64,000 nt of DNA. Source: Heterohyrax brucei (Eukaryota; Chordata; Mammalia; Hyracoidea; Procaviidae). The DNA lies in NCBI GenBank assembly GCA_028571685.1, contig CM053143.1, positions 7,803,501-7,867,500 of the forward strand, written 5' to 3'. Shown here piece by piece: positions 47,080 through 58,802 of this stretch; position 1 is the stretch's first letter, and every line of letters begins with the position of its first letter. Under the pieces are notes generated by a model. It was not told the DNA's origin, did no database searches, and was given only the letters and a program-made list of their open reading frames with translations. Made by a program: the position numbers and the translations under genes.

Positions 47080-48015
47080 ACTGGCGTTATTACTGCCTGT
47101 CCTTGATCACACAGAATTTGACCCAGCTGAGCTGAGCTCAAAAGGACTCACAAGGACACATCAACTGGGCCCTGAAATATAGAGACAACAGCTAGGATAA
47201 TCTCGAAAATATCTTTAGGGATTCTCTCACACGCCAGTCAAACAGAACACAAAAGACCTGCCACTCTCTTTTTCTGTTAGCATTTAGTGAATAGAAGGTT
47301 TGTTGGACCAAGGAAGACCCTCCTGACCGTCGTTACTGAAACCTGTACAGACGATCAATGATCACTAAGAAGCCAAGCCAAGCCAAGTGCTGTAGAGTCA
47401 GATCGTTAAGAAAGACAACTCAAAAAGTAAGGTAGCAGTTTCTAGCCAATCTGTGCAAAAGTGAAGTTTCAATGGGTTTGACCATTTTGTAATGTTAATA
47501 TATACTGATGCTTATGCTGACATCCCTTGGACTTGGGCAGACATGGCTGTGGCAGCATGCTTGTCCTTCATCCCACTCTTGCCTAGTCTATAATATTGCC
47601 TGAACTCAGAAAGACACGGCTGTGGCAGCCTGCCTGTCTCTTTCCCATTCTGGCTTATTCTGTAATATTTCTTGGACTCAGCAGACACAGCTGTGGTAGC
47701 ATGCTTGTCTGTTTTCCCATTCTCATCTATTCTTTAATATTCCTTGGACTCAGGCAAGACATAGTTACGGCAGCATGCTTGTCCATTTTCTCATTCTTGC
47801 TTATTCTGCAATATTTCTTGGACTTGGGTAGATACGGCTGCAGTAGCATGCTTGTCCACTTTTCTACTTGTCTATTCTGTTCATTTCCTTAGACTCGGGC
47901 AGATGTGGTTCTGGCAGCATGCTTGTGCACTTCCCACTTCTGACTTTTTGAATATATGCCAAACAAAACTTTCTTTCTGCTTTACTAAATTTTGTGGCGC
48001 TTTTACCCTATAACA
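47080..48015 (+). mobile_element. LTR-like repeat with six minisatellite units
   Basis: Same element as 42160-42775, longer because its internal repeat has expanded. It ends ACTTTCTTTCTGCTTTACTAAATTTTGTGG. Fossil, family unnamed. The 99-residue open frame at 47596-47892 is a by-product of the repeat. Confidence 0.62.
47521..47954 (+). repeat. Minisatellite, six units of 70-76 bp
   Basis: Units start at 47521, 47597, 47669, 47741, 47815 and 47885. Each contains CTTGGACT...GGCAG, a GGCAGCATGCTTGTCC core and a TCTATTCTGTAATAT-like end. Confidence 0.93.
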
Positions 48016-49169
48016 GATACCAAGCGTCCCTGCTATGGCACTCTCTACCTCTATGCTGGGTTCAATAATTCATTGTAATGGCCACACAGAACTCACAGAC
48101 TGTACTTTCAATTACAGTATTTATTTGGGAAGTAATGGATTACCATTTAGGATACAGTTCCTTGGTCAGGTCAGCCTCTCCTCAGCTGTGCCCAAAGGCA
48201 GGCCTCTCTCTGGCCCTTAGCCCTGGTTCTGCCTGTGTTACAAAGCTCCTTAGCTCCACCAATGCATGCCCAGAGACACCTCACTCTGCCAGTAATTCTT
48301 GGCCTGAAAGGCAGTGAGCTCTCTAACTCTGTGGGTTGGCATGTCTAGCTCCACTGAGAAGTGCCCAGAGGCAGCCTACTCTGCCAGCAAGTCTCTTGCC
48401 TAAAGGTGATCAGTTTTCTTGCTCTGTGGGCTAGGAAGACCACCACATTTTCTCTTGCCAGTCTCCTGGTTCTGTTGCCCCCATTTGTCTACTGCTGCTT
48501 CTTGTGGTCCCATGCTGTCTCTGGTGTTACAGTTTGCTGTCTCAGTTTCCTGGGTCTAGGAGGTTCTCAGCTCAGAGATCCTGGGTTCAAAGGATGTGCT
48601 TAGCTCCCACCTTTTCTTCTTGGTAATAGTCTGGTCTCCCTCTGCTCTTGGATTGGTGTCTTTTAGGCCTATCAGGATAGCAGAACTGACCATTCCCCTT
48701 GTTAGGGTCCCACATACCTTATTTGAATGGCCACACCCAATGTACCTATTTGCATTATTAGCAACTTAGCCACTCCCCTTGGTATATCATAAGCACCTAA
48801 TTTTTGCATATTCCTATCCAGTCACTGCTAGGAGTTACAACCCATGGTGAGAAAGGCCTTATGAAAGCAATCCATCACACTGTAGTCTGGAAAACAGAAG
48901 TAAGTCCTTCATACTTTTGTGCAGTTATGATAGAATCTTAGAAATGTTTTCCCAAAATACGTTCAGAGTGCAAATACTACAATCTTCTTGGGATGCATGC
49001 TTGGGAGAACATACAGCTCCCTTCCTCACCCTACCCACCACCATACATATATTAGCTTCTACATTTAGAATGGAACTCTGGATTCCCCCAGCCCTGAGAT
49101 TACATAGTTTAATTAGTCAGGAAAACAGCAATAGTAAATACATATCACTGAGAATCTATATCAGGTGCA
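48016..49169. other. Unclassified sequence with imperfect ~95-bp tandem repeat
   Basis: TAGCTCCAC...TGCCCAGAG.CA...TCTGCCAG and CTCTGTGGG(T/C)T(T/A)GG recur at 48251-48344 and 48345-48436, with a weaker unit near 48185. It may be part of an unrecognised LTR; no exon seen. Confidence 0.6.
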
Positions 49170-49560
49170 GTTACTGGATGGTCCAGCAGTTAATGTGCCT
49201 GGCTGCTAACGAAAAGCTTCAAGGTGCAGGTCTATCCAGAGGTATCTTGAAAGAAAGATCTGGCAATCTACTTCTGAAACATTAGCTATTGAAAACTCTA
49301 CAGAATATAGTCGCACTCTGACATACATGTGTCTCCATGGTTTAGAATCGACTTGATGGCAACTGGTCATTCCTGGATGGTATGAACAGTTAAGCACCCA
49401 ACTACTAACTGAAAGAGGGTGGTTCAAATCCACCCAAAGTTGCCTAGGAAGACAGGCATGGGGATGCTTCCAAAAGATCCTGGCTTGAAAACCCTATAGA
49501 GTCGAATACTCTGCAACACGTGGGGTCCACATGAGTCAAAACTGACTTCATGGCCACTGG
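49170..49560 (+). repeat. Two long-variant AfroSINE copies in tandem
   Basis: First 49170-49363 (GATGGTCCAGCAGTTAATGTGCC ... GACTTGATGGCAACTGG). Second 49372-49560 (CCTGGATGGTATGAACAG ... GACTTCATGGCCACTGG). They are 8 bp apart and diverged, so they look like separate insertions. Confidence 0.9.
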
Positions 49561-50769
49561 TCTAAGTTTTTGTTTTTTGGTTGCTGTGACAGATAATCCA
49601 AGCTTTTTGTTTCTGCTCCCTGTTATGATACCTTAATTCTGATGGGAGGAGAAATCAAAGGAGACAGACATCCAACTAGTCACTCTGTTTCTTTATAAAC
49701 AACAGAATTTACTGAGGGAAGGACTTGTTACTTCTGATTAAAAATAAAGTTCTTAAGCTCCATAGCAACTGATAATTGAGTCCTTTGGCCAAACGTATTT
49801 CAGAAATCCAATTAGTGATCCTGAGAAAAGAGTTTCTTTTTTTTAACTTGCTTTGCAAATTCTTATTCTTTGGGACAAGCTATGCTCAAGACAGGCATGG
49901 GTGTGTGTGCTAAAGAAAAGACAAACAAACAAGCAAAAAGGAAAACCTCCACCTTGTTTTACAATGCTCCTAAAATAAGAAAACTGCATAACTGTGGCCA
50001 CCCAGCAAAAGGCCCCTCCTCGGTTGCAAAGCTAATTCTTTAACAGCTGCGAGAGCTGACTTCTTGGCATATGCTTGAGCAGAAAATTTATTGCATGGCG
50101 CACGATCTCATTGGGTATGCAAGGTAAATAGACTCATTAAGAATGTTTCATGAAGAAACATTACTGTTCCAACAAGGTCGCAGAGGTGAACAAGGTACCA
50201 GAAAGAGGTTAAAGGCAGTGATCCGGAAACTGACAAGAGCCTCAGCTGAACTTTCTGTGCTTTCCCAATTTCTAGCAGGAGTCTCAATAAGCTCAAACTG
50301 ATAAGAACCAGTCAGATGCCAGAATGCACACTGGCTAGAGGAAACCCTCCGGAAGACCCCGTGGCTGCACCACCGCACACAGGCAGGCTGACTCGAGCAG
50401 TGTCCACCTTAAACATGCATGATATATAAAAATAACAGTTTACAAAACAGATACATTAAGGGATTGTTAACTGTAGAAACACACATTTTTTTCTCTTCAA
50501 AAGTATTTAGTAGATGTGTTCAATAAAGCTCTCTATAATTTATAAAAAGTTGTTTGCAGACCATTGTGACTGGGAGCACAACAGATAGTCCCAGATAGAA
50601 AGGGAGAAAGACATAAAACAAACTTCATATTCCCAAAAAAGAACACGCTTATGAGACTGGTAGAAACTAAAGGAACTCCTGACAGTACTGTCTTGGGATA
50701 TCCGTTAAGTCTAGAACTGAGGCCCGTGCTGAAGGTCACCTTTCAACCAAATAATAAATAAGCTTATGA
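49561..50769. other. Unique intronic sequence
   Basis: No element recognised; overlapping minus-strand frames at 50108-50378 match nothing known. Confidence 0.55.
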
Positions 50770-51045
50770 AACGAGCGGTATCACCCACAAGCACCTGCTC
50801 CTTGGAATCATCATCTCTGAGACCAGCTGTCAATATTTACCCTAAAGCAAAGACGACAAGGCAAGGTGGGGCAGGGAGGCCCGATTAGTGTCAGTAGAAT
50901 CACCAGAATGGAAATAATGAGGATGATGACATACTGTGAAAAATGTAACTGCAGTCACTGAACAATATATATAGTAATTTAGGTTAAATGGAAACCTAAC
51001 TTGCTGTGTAAACTTTCACCAGAAATACAATAAAATAAAAATAAT
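50770..51045 (+). mobile_element. L1 3' UTR end, older subfamily
   Basis: GAGCACCTGC-like block, GGTGGGGCAGGGAGGCCCG, and the end GTGTAAACTTTCACCAGAAATACAATAAAATAAAA. Confidence 0.65.
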
Positions 51046-53984
51046 TTCTAACAAAGCTGTTTGCACGCTACTTTTAAGGCATACTTCAATTACTCCGCTT
51101 CTTTCTTTAACTCTTTGCTTTGACTTTACCTGAGTGGCACTGGTCCCTTGGGATTATATGCTATGATCTAACATTTTAGAAATATCCCGAGAATTCTAAG
51201 GCAACTAAGAAAGTCACCTAAATTTAATTTCAGAACATTTTATTATTATTTGTGCATATAAGAAATACACAGTATTAATAAAGAATGAAAAATACAGACT
51301 AGAGAAGTTTCATCTCTAATCAATTTTCTTCAAAATATTTCATATTCTTAGTTCAATATTTTATATAAAACAATGATAGCTCTATCACTATAGTTTTAAT
51401 TTTTGAAAGATTACCACTTAACTGTATATTTTATACCAAGTCACCTTACTTTTAAAAAGTCTTAAGCACTGTTTTACATTATTTACATGAAAGGTAAACT
51501 ACATTTTAGTTGAGACTGCCCATGTTCAGATTATAACTGAATGTTATTAAAATCTCATAGTGGGAAAAAGAACTGGTGAGCCAGACAATGGAAAAGGAAA
51601 TAATAATCTCATGAATTCAAACAAAAAACGTATCTTTCACAATCGGGATAACATAAAAAATGTTCCGTATTTCTGAGGTACCACTGACTCCGTTAATAAG
51701 AACACTGCACAAATACAAAACAAACCCCCCCCAGCATATTACAAAAATCTTTATGTTGACAGTGTTATAAAAAACATGAGTATCACAAGTACATGTAAAT
51801 GACTTAACAGGATGCTATTCAATTTCGGTAAAAAAATTAAACAGGCCTGAGGAAAGAGAAAACAAATGGCAATGTTCGTAGTGTTTATGCTTTTTAAATA
51901 AATATTACTCCACATTTTATTCCACTGACATTATCAGAATGAGTCTAAATTAAAACTTTATAGTAGCTAGTGATACATGTGCTTGACAAAAAAAAAAAAA
52001 AAAAAAAGGCATTATTTTTGTAGACTCTTTTCAGGATCCAGGCTGTAATGGTCTGCAAACTTCCAGATAAAAGTGAGCCAAACCAAATGGCCTTTATTGA
52101 ATAAGTGATTTCTCTCGCATTTGCTTCTCATTTTTTAATTTTTTTTGTTTCAGCTTTTCTTTGCACACAGGATTGGGGCTGAAACATCTTGGGGCAGTTT
52201 TGATGATGTCTTGTGTTGGCAGTTTCCCCATCACTGCTGAGCAAGGACCTTCTTAATTAATGGTCTGGCAGTGACCAGAGCCGTGCCAGGCTGCAGACAA
52301 ACATGCATGCCTGACCTGCTCAGCTCTGTTTATAATACTAACTGCTCTTTTTTCGTTTGGTATTCTGCCACAGTGTAAATTCCAGAGCTTTGGTGACTCT
52401 CTCAAAATCTAATTCAGCACAGCAGGCTGAACCAAAGCATCTTTAAAAAAACATGATTTCCATCTCAGTTTCAGAAGTATTCATATTTATATCATTCAGC
52501 CAATACCAAAGAAGAAAAAAAAATTCAAAAGAGAATTTAAGGACGTTCTTGGTAAAACAAACAAACAAACAAACAAAAAAACACTATTTTCAACAAATTT
52601 AGTATTAAATAGCTGTTATTTTAAGTTACTCCTTATACTCTGTATTTTCTCTTTTTTATATGAGATTGAATCACAGACTTACATGGAAACAAGTCAGTCC
52701 TTCCCCAAAGCCAGCATTTCCTTTGACCAACAGGTGGACATATAATTCTCATGCAGTGTTAACAATCAAATTGTAAATTTTGAGAATACGGTGAATGACA
52801 TGGGCTTGACCATCAAAGCCTTGTGAATGTAATTCAATACTTGACACCACACGGGAGGTCAGAACATGAACTGAAGCTGTTTAAGGTAGTATCCACTGTA
52901 GGATGAACAAGCACCTTGTCTAAGTGTCAGGCGGCATTTGGAAGGACAACCCTTATCAACTACCACTAGTTATTCTTATCTCACTTCCTTCACGGACCAG
53001 CACAAAACATAAAGAAACCTTTCCGGTGAGTCAATATTTCCTAACACTTGTCATGCATTAGTTTTGTTAAGAAATCACTCACAGGAATCATTTTCAATAT
53101 TGCTAGCTGTTAGAGTCCATGGTTTTTAAAGACATGGTTCATTTGTTTAAAAAATGCATAATTTTAAATTGGCAAAGAGCCGCTGTCAATCATCTTCTTA
53201 TGGGTAAGACATATAGTACACTACAAAATAGGGAGGCAGCTACTAGGAATTTTGGTCAGAAAGTCTATCAGAAACACTACTCAGCTACTCTGGAAACCTA
53301 AAAAAAAACCATTACTCTAGCAACTTAGGAGGACCAAATACGATGATGCTTAACTTCAGTTTTGTCCAGAACTACATTTTAATTTTCTCTCCACCTCCTC
53401 TGACTCAACGGCACTTGGCTTTGGCTCCACCTCCTACCAAAAGCTAGGTATTAAAGGCTTAAAAGTAAAAGAATATAATTGAGGAGTTCAATTAAGGAAA
53501 GGCCTAAAAAATAAAGAAAAGCCAAAGGCTAGAAACTAGAAAACTGAGGTCATCAAACTGTTTCACAAATGTGGCCCACCCAGATGATTTTCTTAGAAGG
53601 GAGCTTATTTGAGGGGTTTAGTCGAAATGCAGAATCCTGAGCCACCCACATTGTACATGTTAAAACAGCTAAAGTGGAGTCTGGGAGTCTTTCTTTTTCA
53701 CAAATTTCCCAAAAGATTTTTGTCCACTTGGAAACTGAGCATTACCAATGCAGAGAGTATGGATGAGATTAGAGAAAGAGGGAGAAACTGAGGATCTGGG
53801 AAAAGATTCTTTAAAAAAATGAAAGAAAGAAAATTAGAAAGAATGATGTGAGAAAAGGAAGAAAGAAGAGGAAAAACAAAGACAGAAAGAATAGCAAGTA
53901 TAAAAATATGATCTACAGCAGCACAACTGACAAAGTGCACATAAATCTTAAGCGAAGTCTGTTAAAAAGGAAGACTCCTGGGCC
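51046..53984. other. 2.9-kb stretch without recognisable young repeats
   Basis: Only a 20-A run at 51989-52008 and an (AAAC)n run at 52556-52580 stand out. A weak hAT-like block may lie at 53525-53660 (ATCAAACTG...GAAATGCAGAATCCTGAG). No coding signal. Confidence 0.6.
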
Positions 53985-54215
53985 CCCTTGTAGATGTTCT
54001 GACATGCAGAGCTTGAGAGGTCCAAGATTCTGCCCTCCTTGTAGCAGGGGGTTGTCCTATGCTCTTAAGGTGTTCAGCAGCATCCCTGGCCTTCACCCAC
54101 TAGATGCCAGTAGCACCCCTTCCCAAGATGTGATAATGGAAAAATGTCTCCAGACTCTGCCAAGTATCTCCCAGGGAGAGGGAGAACTGCCCCTGGTGGA
54201 GAACCACTGGTCTAA
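53985..54215 (-). mobile_element. MER20 (hAT-Charlie MITE), antisense
   Basis: Clear inverse of MER20: GGGGGTTGTCCTATGC, TTCAGCAGCATCCCTGGCC, CACCCACTAGATGCCAGTAGC, AAAATGTCTCCAGAC, GGTGGAGAACCACTGG. The left 40 bp fit less well and may be another hAT piece. Confidence 0.9.
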
Positions 54216-54371
54216 GCTAAGAAAGTTGTTAAAAACAAGAACAGTCAGGGTGGAAAAATAATTAAATCATTTGACTGTTAAAAAAAGGTAAATCAAATGG
54301 GAATTTAATTTGCTGAAGTAAGAGACATGCTAACTAATCATGTTCCTACAGTGAGTTTCCTTTAGAGCTGA

Positions 54372-54573
54372 AAACCAACCCCCTACCATCAAGTGCATTC
54401 CAACTCACAGTGACCCTATATGACACCAAAGAACCATCCCATAAGGTTTCCAAGTCTGTAAATCTTCACGTAAGCAGGCTGTTAGATCTCTTCCCATGCA
54501 ATTGCTGGAGGGTTTGAACTGTCAGCCTTTCTGTTAGCAGTTGAGATCTCAGCACTACATTGTCAGGGCTCCT
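54372..54573 (-). repeat. AfroSINE, long variant, antisense
   Basis: AACCAACCCCCTACCATCAAGTG, TTCCAAGTCTGTAAATC, AAGCAGGCTGTTAGATCTC, CAGCCTTTCTGTTAGCAG, ending TGTCAGGGCTCC. Confidence 0.9.
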
Positions 54574-54875
54574 TTCCTTCATAACAAAAGTCATAAACTG
54601 GGAAGTGGGATAAGCGTAATGAAATACGATGCAGTTCTCAAACTATGGCACATTTCACACAAAAATTGATTTGACATCTCTCTCCTCCACCCAAAAAACT
54701 CCTCAAACCTAACAGTACCTACCTGCTTTTGCCCATGGCGACAAATGGCTGCAACTGAGTGCTGGCTACTCCCTTTACAGAGAGCCCTGAAGTTTGTCAG
54801 CCATATAGATAGGTGAATTCTATACAAAATTCCTCAGTGTTATAAAAAGTTAGAACCTACCCATGTACTCGTTTA
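54574..54875. other. Unique intronic sequence
   Basis: Nothing recognised. Confidence 0.5.
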
Positions 54876-55170
54876 ACTGCGGTGGCTTGTCTGCTGCTAT
54901 GGTGCTGTAAACCAGGCCACCAGTATTTCACATACCAGTAGGATCACCCTTTATGGACAGGCTTCCATGGAGTCACCAGGGAAAGACAGACTAGGAAGTA
55001 GAGCCTGGTGATCTGCTTCTGGAAACTACTCAATGAAAACCCTAGGAATCCTGGCAGAACATTGTCCAAAATAGTGCTGGAATATGAACCCTTTAGGCTA
55101 CATAATAGACTTAAACACACCAACGACTTTGGGGATGGCACAGAACTGACTCAAAGGCAACCGATGACAA
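54876..55170 (+). mobile_element. RTE deletion derivative: 5' UTR joined to 3' tail
   Basis: GGTGGCTTGTCTGCTGCTATGG, CACCAGTATTTCACATACCAG and GGCAGAACATTGTCC match the 5' UTR of the copy at 10127. After about 250 bp it passes straight to the tail GGCACAGAACTGACTCAAAGGC with no coding part. Confidence 0.82.
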
Positions 55171-56723
55171 GAAGTGTATACACTCAAAACTTATGTTCAG
55201 TTTCCTAGAAACACAAATCTTATAAACAATGCTGTAGTTTTAAACTACCAACAGAATTACAACCAACACAAAGCACACTGGAGAAACAGGCTGTAAACGC
55301 AGCGTCAGGTTGGTAACTCACAGAGCAGCCCACCACACCCACAGAGTGTACATACTGACTGACAGGTACGTATCCCATACTTTATTACACTCATGAAAAA
55401 AGAGCAATGACTGATGGGTTTCAACCTACCTTCTCACCTCAAAATTCAAGGTAGGCTTTACACAATGAAGTTCATTCCTAACCATCTACTAAAAAGAATA
55501 TTTGTTCCTGTGATAAAACAGAGTCCCCCACACATCCCTTCAGCTGTGTTTGCTGGCAGTGCTCACCGTGGTCAACTTCCTGCTGCTACCACCTGGTCTA
55601 CCACACCCCTAGGTTCACAGCTTATTTCTCGTCTTCGGAGTCCCACCTCTCTCCCTATCCTATGTATGGTCAGCCTGTGCCTGGCCCATTTAAATACACA
55701 ATAAACCTGACTATGAGTGGAGGAATTTCCAGGCACAACCTGTACAGGGTTAGTTCAATCACAAATGGAGTTTTACACTGTTCAGCCAGTTTGGCACACA
55801 TTTTTCTCATGGATTAAGGCTCCCTATGTTTTCCCTGGTAACATTCTCCTTTCTAAGCTGACAGGGTTCTGTCTCCCAGAAGTGAGACTGGAAGGCTGTC
55901 CTTGTGTGTACGGTGGCCATGAACATGGCATGGCTTTTTCCTGCTCTATTCACCTTGTTCCCCAAACATGAGCTGAGCACTTCTGTCAGTTTTGGTAAAT
56001 TTGGGGGAAGATGAGTTCTTCTTTCCTAAATTCAGTACATACCTCCCACTCTGACCTGAGGTCATAGATGTTAAGGAAACCACAGATTCCACTGATACCG
56101 TTAATAATTCTTATGCTTTACTCCCCTAATCTCAACTGAAACTTCCTCTCAGCCTGTTCATCTGTGTTTTGCTTCACTGGTTTGCTTTTCTTTTCATTAG
56201 CTCTGACCCTTGCTTTTTTTTTTCCCCCCCATTTATTTTGGAAGCTTGTACCTCTAGCCCCTTCACTCTAGATCAATTTATCCTAATGTCTCTTGACCTT
56301 GAATTTAAGATTGCACTAGAGACCATTAGGTCAGGGCTAGAATCCCTACCTTAACAGAAGCAACAGGTATTCTAATATTCCATTCTCCCACACTAGTGAC
56401 AAAACATGTAACTAAGTGTAATCAAGAAGCTCAAATATTACCAACAATTCCTCATCAAGAAACTAGATAGGGGAAACATTTTGTGCACAGATTGTCATTT
56501 AAGAAGTTGACAAATTATACTATGTAAACCAATATTAGGATCCAGATTAAGCATGCTTTGTGAAACTACCTTTCAGTAGGAAAGGAAAATACAATACACT
56601 AGAACTTTCTCAATATATCAGCCTTGTAACTATGTTATGGGCCTGATTTTAAAATAAAGTCTTTTACATGTTTAATAACTGTACAGATAAACTTAAGATT
56701 TTTGTTAACTTCAGCTCAGTAGT
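55171..56723. other. Unique intronic sequence
   Basis: No recognised element in 1.5 kb; CT-rich at 56100-56250. Confidence 0.55.
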
Positions 56724-57206
56724 TGTCATGGACTAAACTGTATCCCCTCAAAAAACATATGTAGCCATTTGGATAGCCCATGATTCCTAATATTGCATGA
56801 TGCTGTAAACTCTGCCTCTATGATGTTAATGAGACAGGATAGGCTACAGTTGTGCTGGTGGAGCAGGACTCAGAGTATAATATTATTAATGTGCCTTGAG
56901 GCAATCTCTTGGGATTTAAAAGAAAGGAGCGAGCAGAGAGTTGGTGATCTCAGACCACAAGGAAGGAAGCAGTGCTGGGAGCACATTGAGTCCTTTGGAA
57001 TGGGGACGCCTATGGCTCAGAAGCTCCCAGTCCAAGGAAAGATTGAAGACAAGGACCTCCCTTCACAGTCAACAGAAAAAGACTTCCCCTGGAGCTGATA
57101 CTCTGAATTTGAACTTGTAGGCTTCTGGACCATAATAAAATAAACTTCTCTTTTTAAAGCCATCCCTTTGTGATAATTTTGTTATAGCAGCTACATAACT
57201 AAGACA
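56724..57206 (+). mobile_element. Solo LTR, MaLR/ERVL-type, with perfect 5-bp duplication
   Basis: Fossil. TGTCATGGACTAAACTG to ACTAAGACA, with GTAGT directly before (56719-56723) and after (57207-57211). AATAAA near the end. Confidence 0.92.
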
Positions 57207-57235
57207 GTAGTGCTCTAACAAGGGTTAACTGCATG

Positions 57236-57400
57236 CTCACTCACTCATTCTTATATTCAACAGACATTAGTTTATTAAAAACATCTACTTGTGTGAGGTA
57301 GCCTGGATATGAAAACAATCCTGTCCCTAAGAAGTTCAAAGACTATTTAGTAACAAATACCTACACATAAATAATTATGTGATGAGAGCTATAATAAAGA
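57236..57400 (-). repeat. L2-type 3' end, antisense
   Basis: TCACTCATTCTTATATTCAACAGACATTAG and CCTGTCCCTAAGAAGTTC are in inverse L2 order. Confidence 0.55.
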
Positions 57401-57540
57401 CTTTGGAAGCACAAAAAAGCACTAGTCAACCAATTCATCTAAGTCACAAAAAGATTAACATAAAAATCTTTACTAAATTATATATACATATAACATATTT
57501 ACATCATCTAAAATGGTATAAAAAGACCTGCCTGTGAGGG

Positions 57541-58068
57541 TGTTTTAGTCAGCTAGGGCTGCTCTAACAGAAATACCACACAGTGGATCTCTCTAACAAA
57601 GGAAGGTTTATTGTTATACAGTCTGGTAGGCTACAAGTCCAAATTCAGGATGTCCACTCCAGGGGAAAGCTTTCCCCCTAGTCGGCTCTGGAGGAAAGTC
57701 TGGTATTGCATCAGTCTTTGTCCAGGGAGCGACTTGGTGCAGGAATCTCAGGTCTGAAGGACGTGCTCTTCTCCCGACGCACGCAGCTTTCTTGGTGGTG
57801 TGAGGTTTCCAATTCCCTGCCTGTCTCTCTTTCCTTTTATCTCTTCTAGGATGAAAGCATAAAGGGTGGGCAAGCCATACTCCAGGGAAACTCCCTTTAC
57901 AGTGGAGCAGGGAGGTGATCTTATAAAGGGATTTACTGTCCCACCCTAATCCTTTAACAGACAGCATAGGAAAACTACAAAATGAAGGACAGTCGCAAGA
58001 TACTGGGAATCACGGCCCAGCCATATGGCTACACATATTTTGGGGGAGTCACAATTCAATCCATGACA
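57541..58068 (-). mobile_element. Solo LTR, MaLR/ERVL-type, antisense, with perfect 5-bp duplication
   Basis: Fossil of 528 bp: TGTTTTAGTCAGCTAGG to CAATCCATGACA. GAGGG occurs directly on both sides (57536-57540, 58069-58073). It is the best-kept copy of the family here, so probably the youngest. Confidence 0.94.
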
Positions 58069-58132
58069 GAGGGGTATGCTTAATCCAGAAGTGATGAGTT
58101 TTTCGAGACAGACTGGAAATGAGTAACACTTA

Positions 58133-58650
58133 CAGGGTCTGACAAGTCTGCAAACTTAACTGTTCTAAGTGCTCCAGACCTCACTGCTGAATATCACTAT
58201 GGTCACCTTTGAAGTCCTCCCCTTGGGAAGCTATGTACTGATGCCAGTGCCTAGTCCACCTGCAGAGCAATTTGGGAACTCTTTCTCTAACGGCGATTGT
58301 GCACCATGGCACAGTGGCCAGTTGGAGGGAGTTTTTAGCCAGTAAACAAAGAACTCTATTGGAACACCCTTCTTACTCACCTGATCTGGCCCAAATGACT
58401 TTTTTCTTTACCCGAAGACAAATGAAATATAGAAAGGAAGACATGTTAACAACATTCAGGACATCAAGGGTAATACAAGGACACACGGCTGGCCATTCTA
58501 AAAAAAGAGTTCCACAACCGCTCTGAAGGATGGACTAGGCACTAGCTTCCTAAGGGGCGTTCTTCACAGATGACCCTGGTGATATTCAGCAATGAGGTAC
58601 GCAGCCCATTTTCTAGGAGGAGTTTGTGAACCTAACTGCCAGTCCTGGCA
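58133..58650 (+). mobile_element. Mariner-type remnant with long inverted arms
   Basis: Starts after TA at 58131. The plus strand between the arms keeps REFLASKQRTLLEHPSYSPDLAQMTFFF (about 58330-58420), the mariner segment around the third catalytic Asp, ending NSxKRVPQPL-like. The left arm (CACTATGGTCACC...CCTTGGGAAGCTATG...GTGCCTAGTCC) recurs inverted at 58500-58650. Same family as 43910-44896, opposite orientation of the coding part. Confidence 0.83.
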
Positions 58651-58802
58651 CTAGCATCGGGAAGGAAATGGTAGGCCATTTAAGAACTGAGTGAACCAAA
58701 GCACAACTAGAAGTCTGTAAGCAAGAAATCAGAGTGGTTTCAGGGAATGGTAGGGTAGTGTCAGGGGATACCCAGAAAGCGGCCTGAAGTGCGTGAGCAC
58801 AT

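Noticed and set aside
47596-47892. Repetitive hydrophobic protein
   Set aside because: The repetition reflects the non-coding minisatellite, whose unit length varies (70-76 bp) and is not kept in frame.
47521-47954. CRISPR array
   Set aside because: Units are contiguous and diverged, with no constant repeat alternating with unique spacers, and the DNA is mammalian.
53848-54261. 137-residue plus-strand open frame with a basic start
   Set aside because: The second half is MER20 in reverse and the first half is an A/G-rich tract coding for Lys/Arg.
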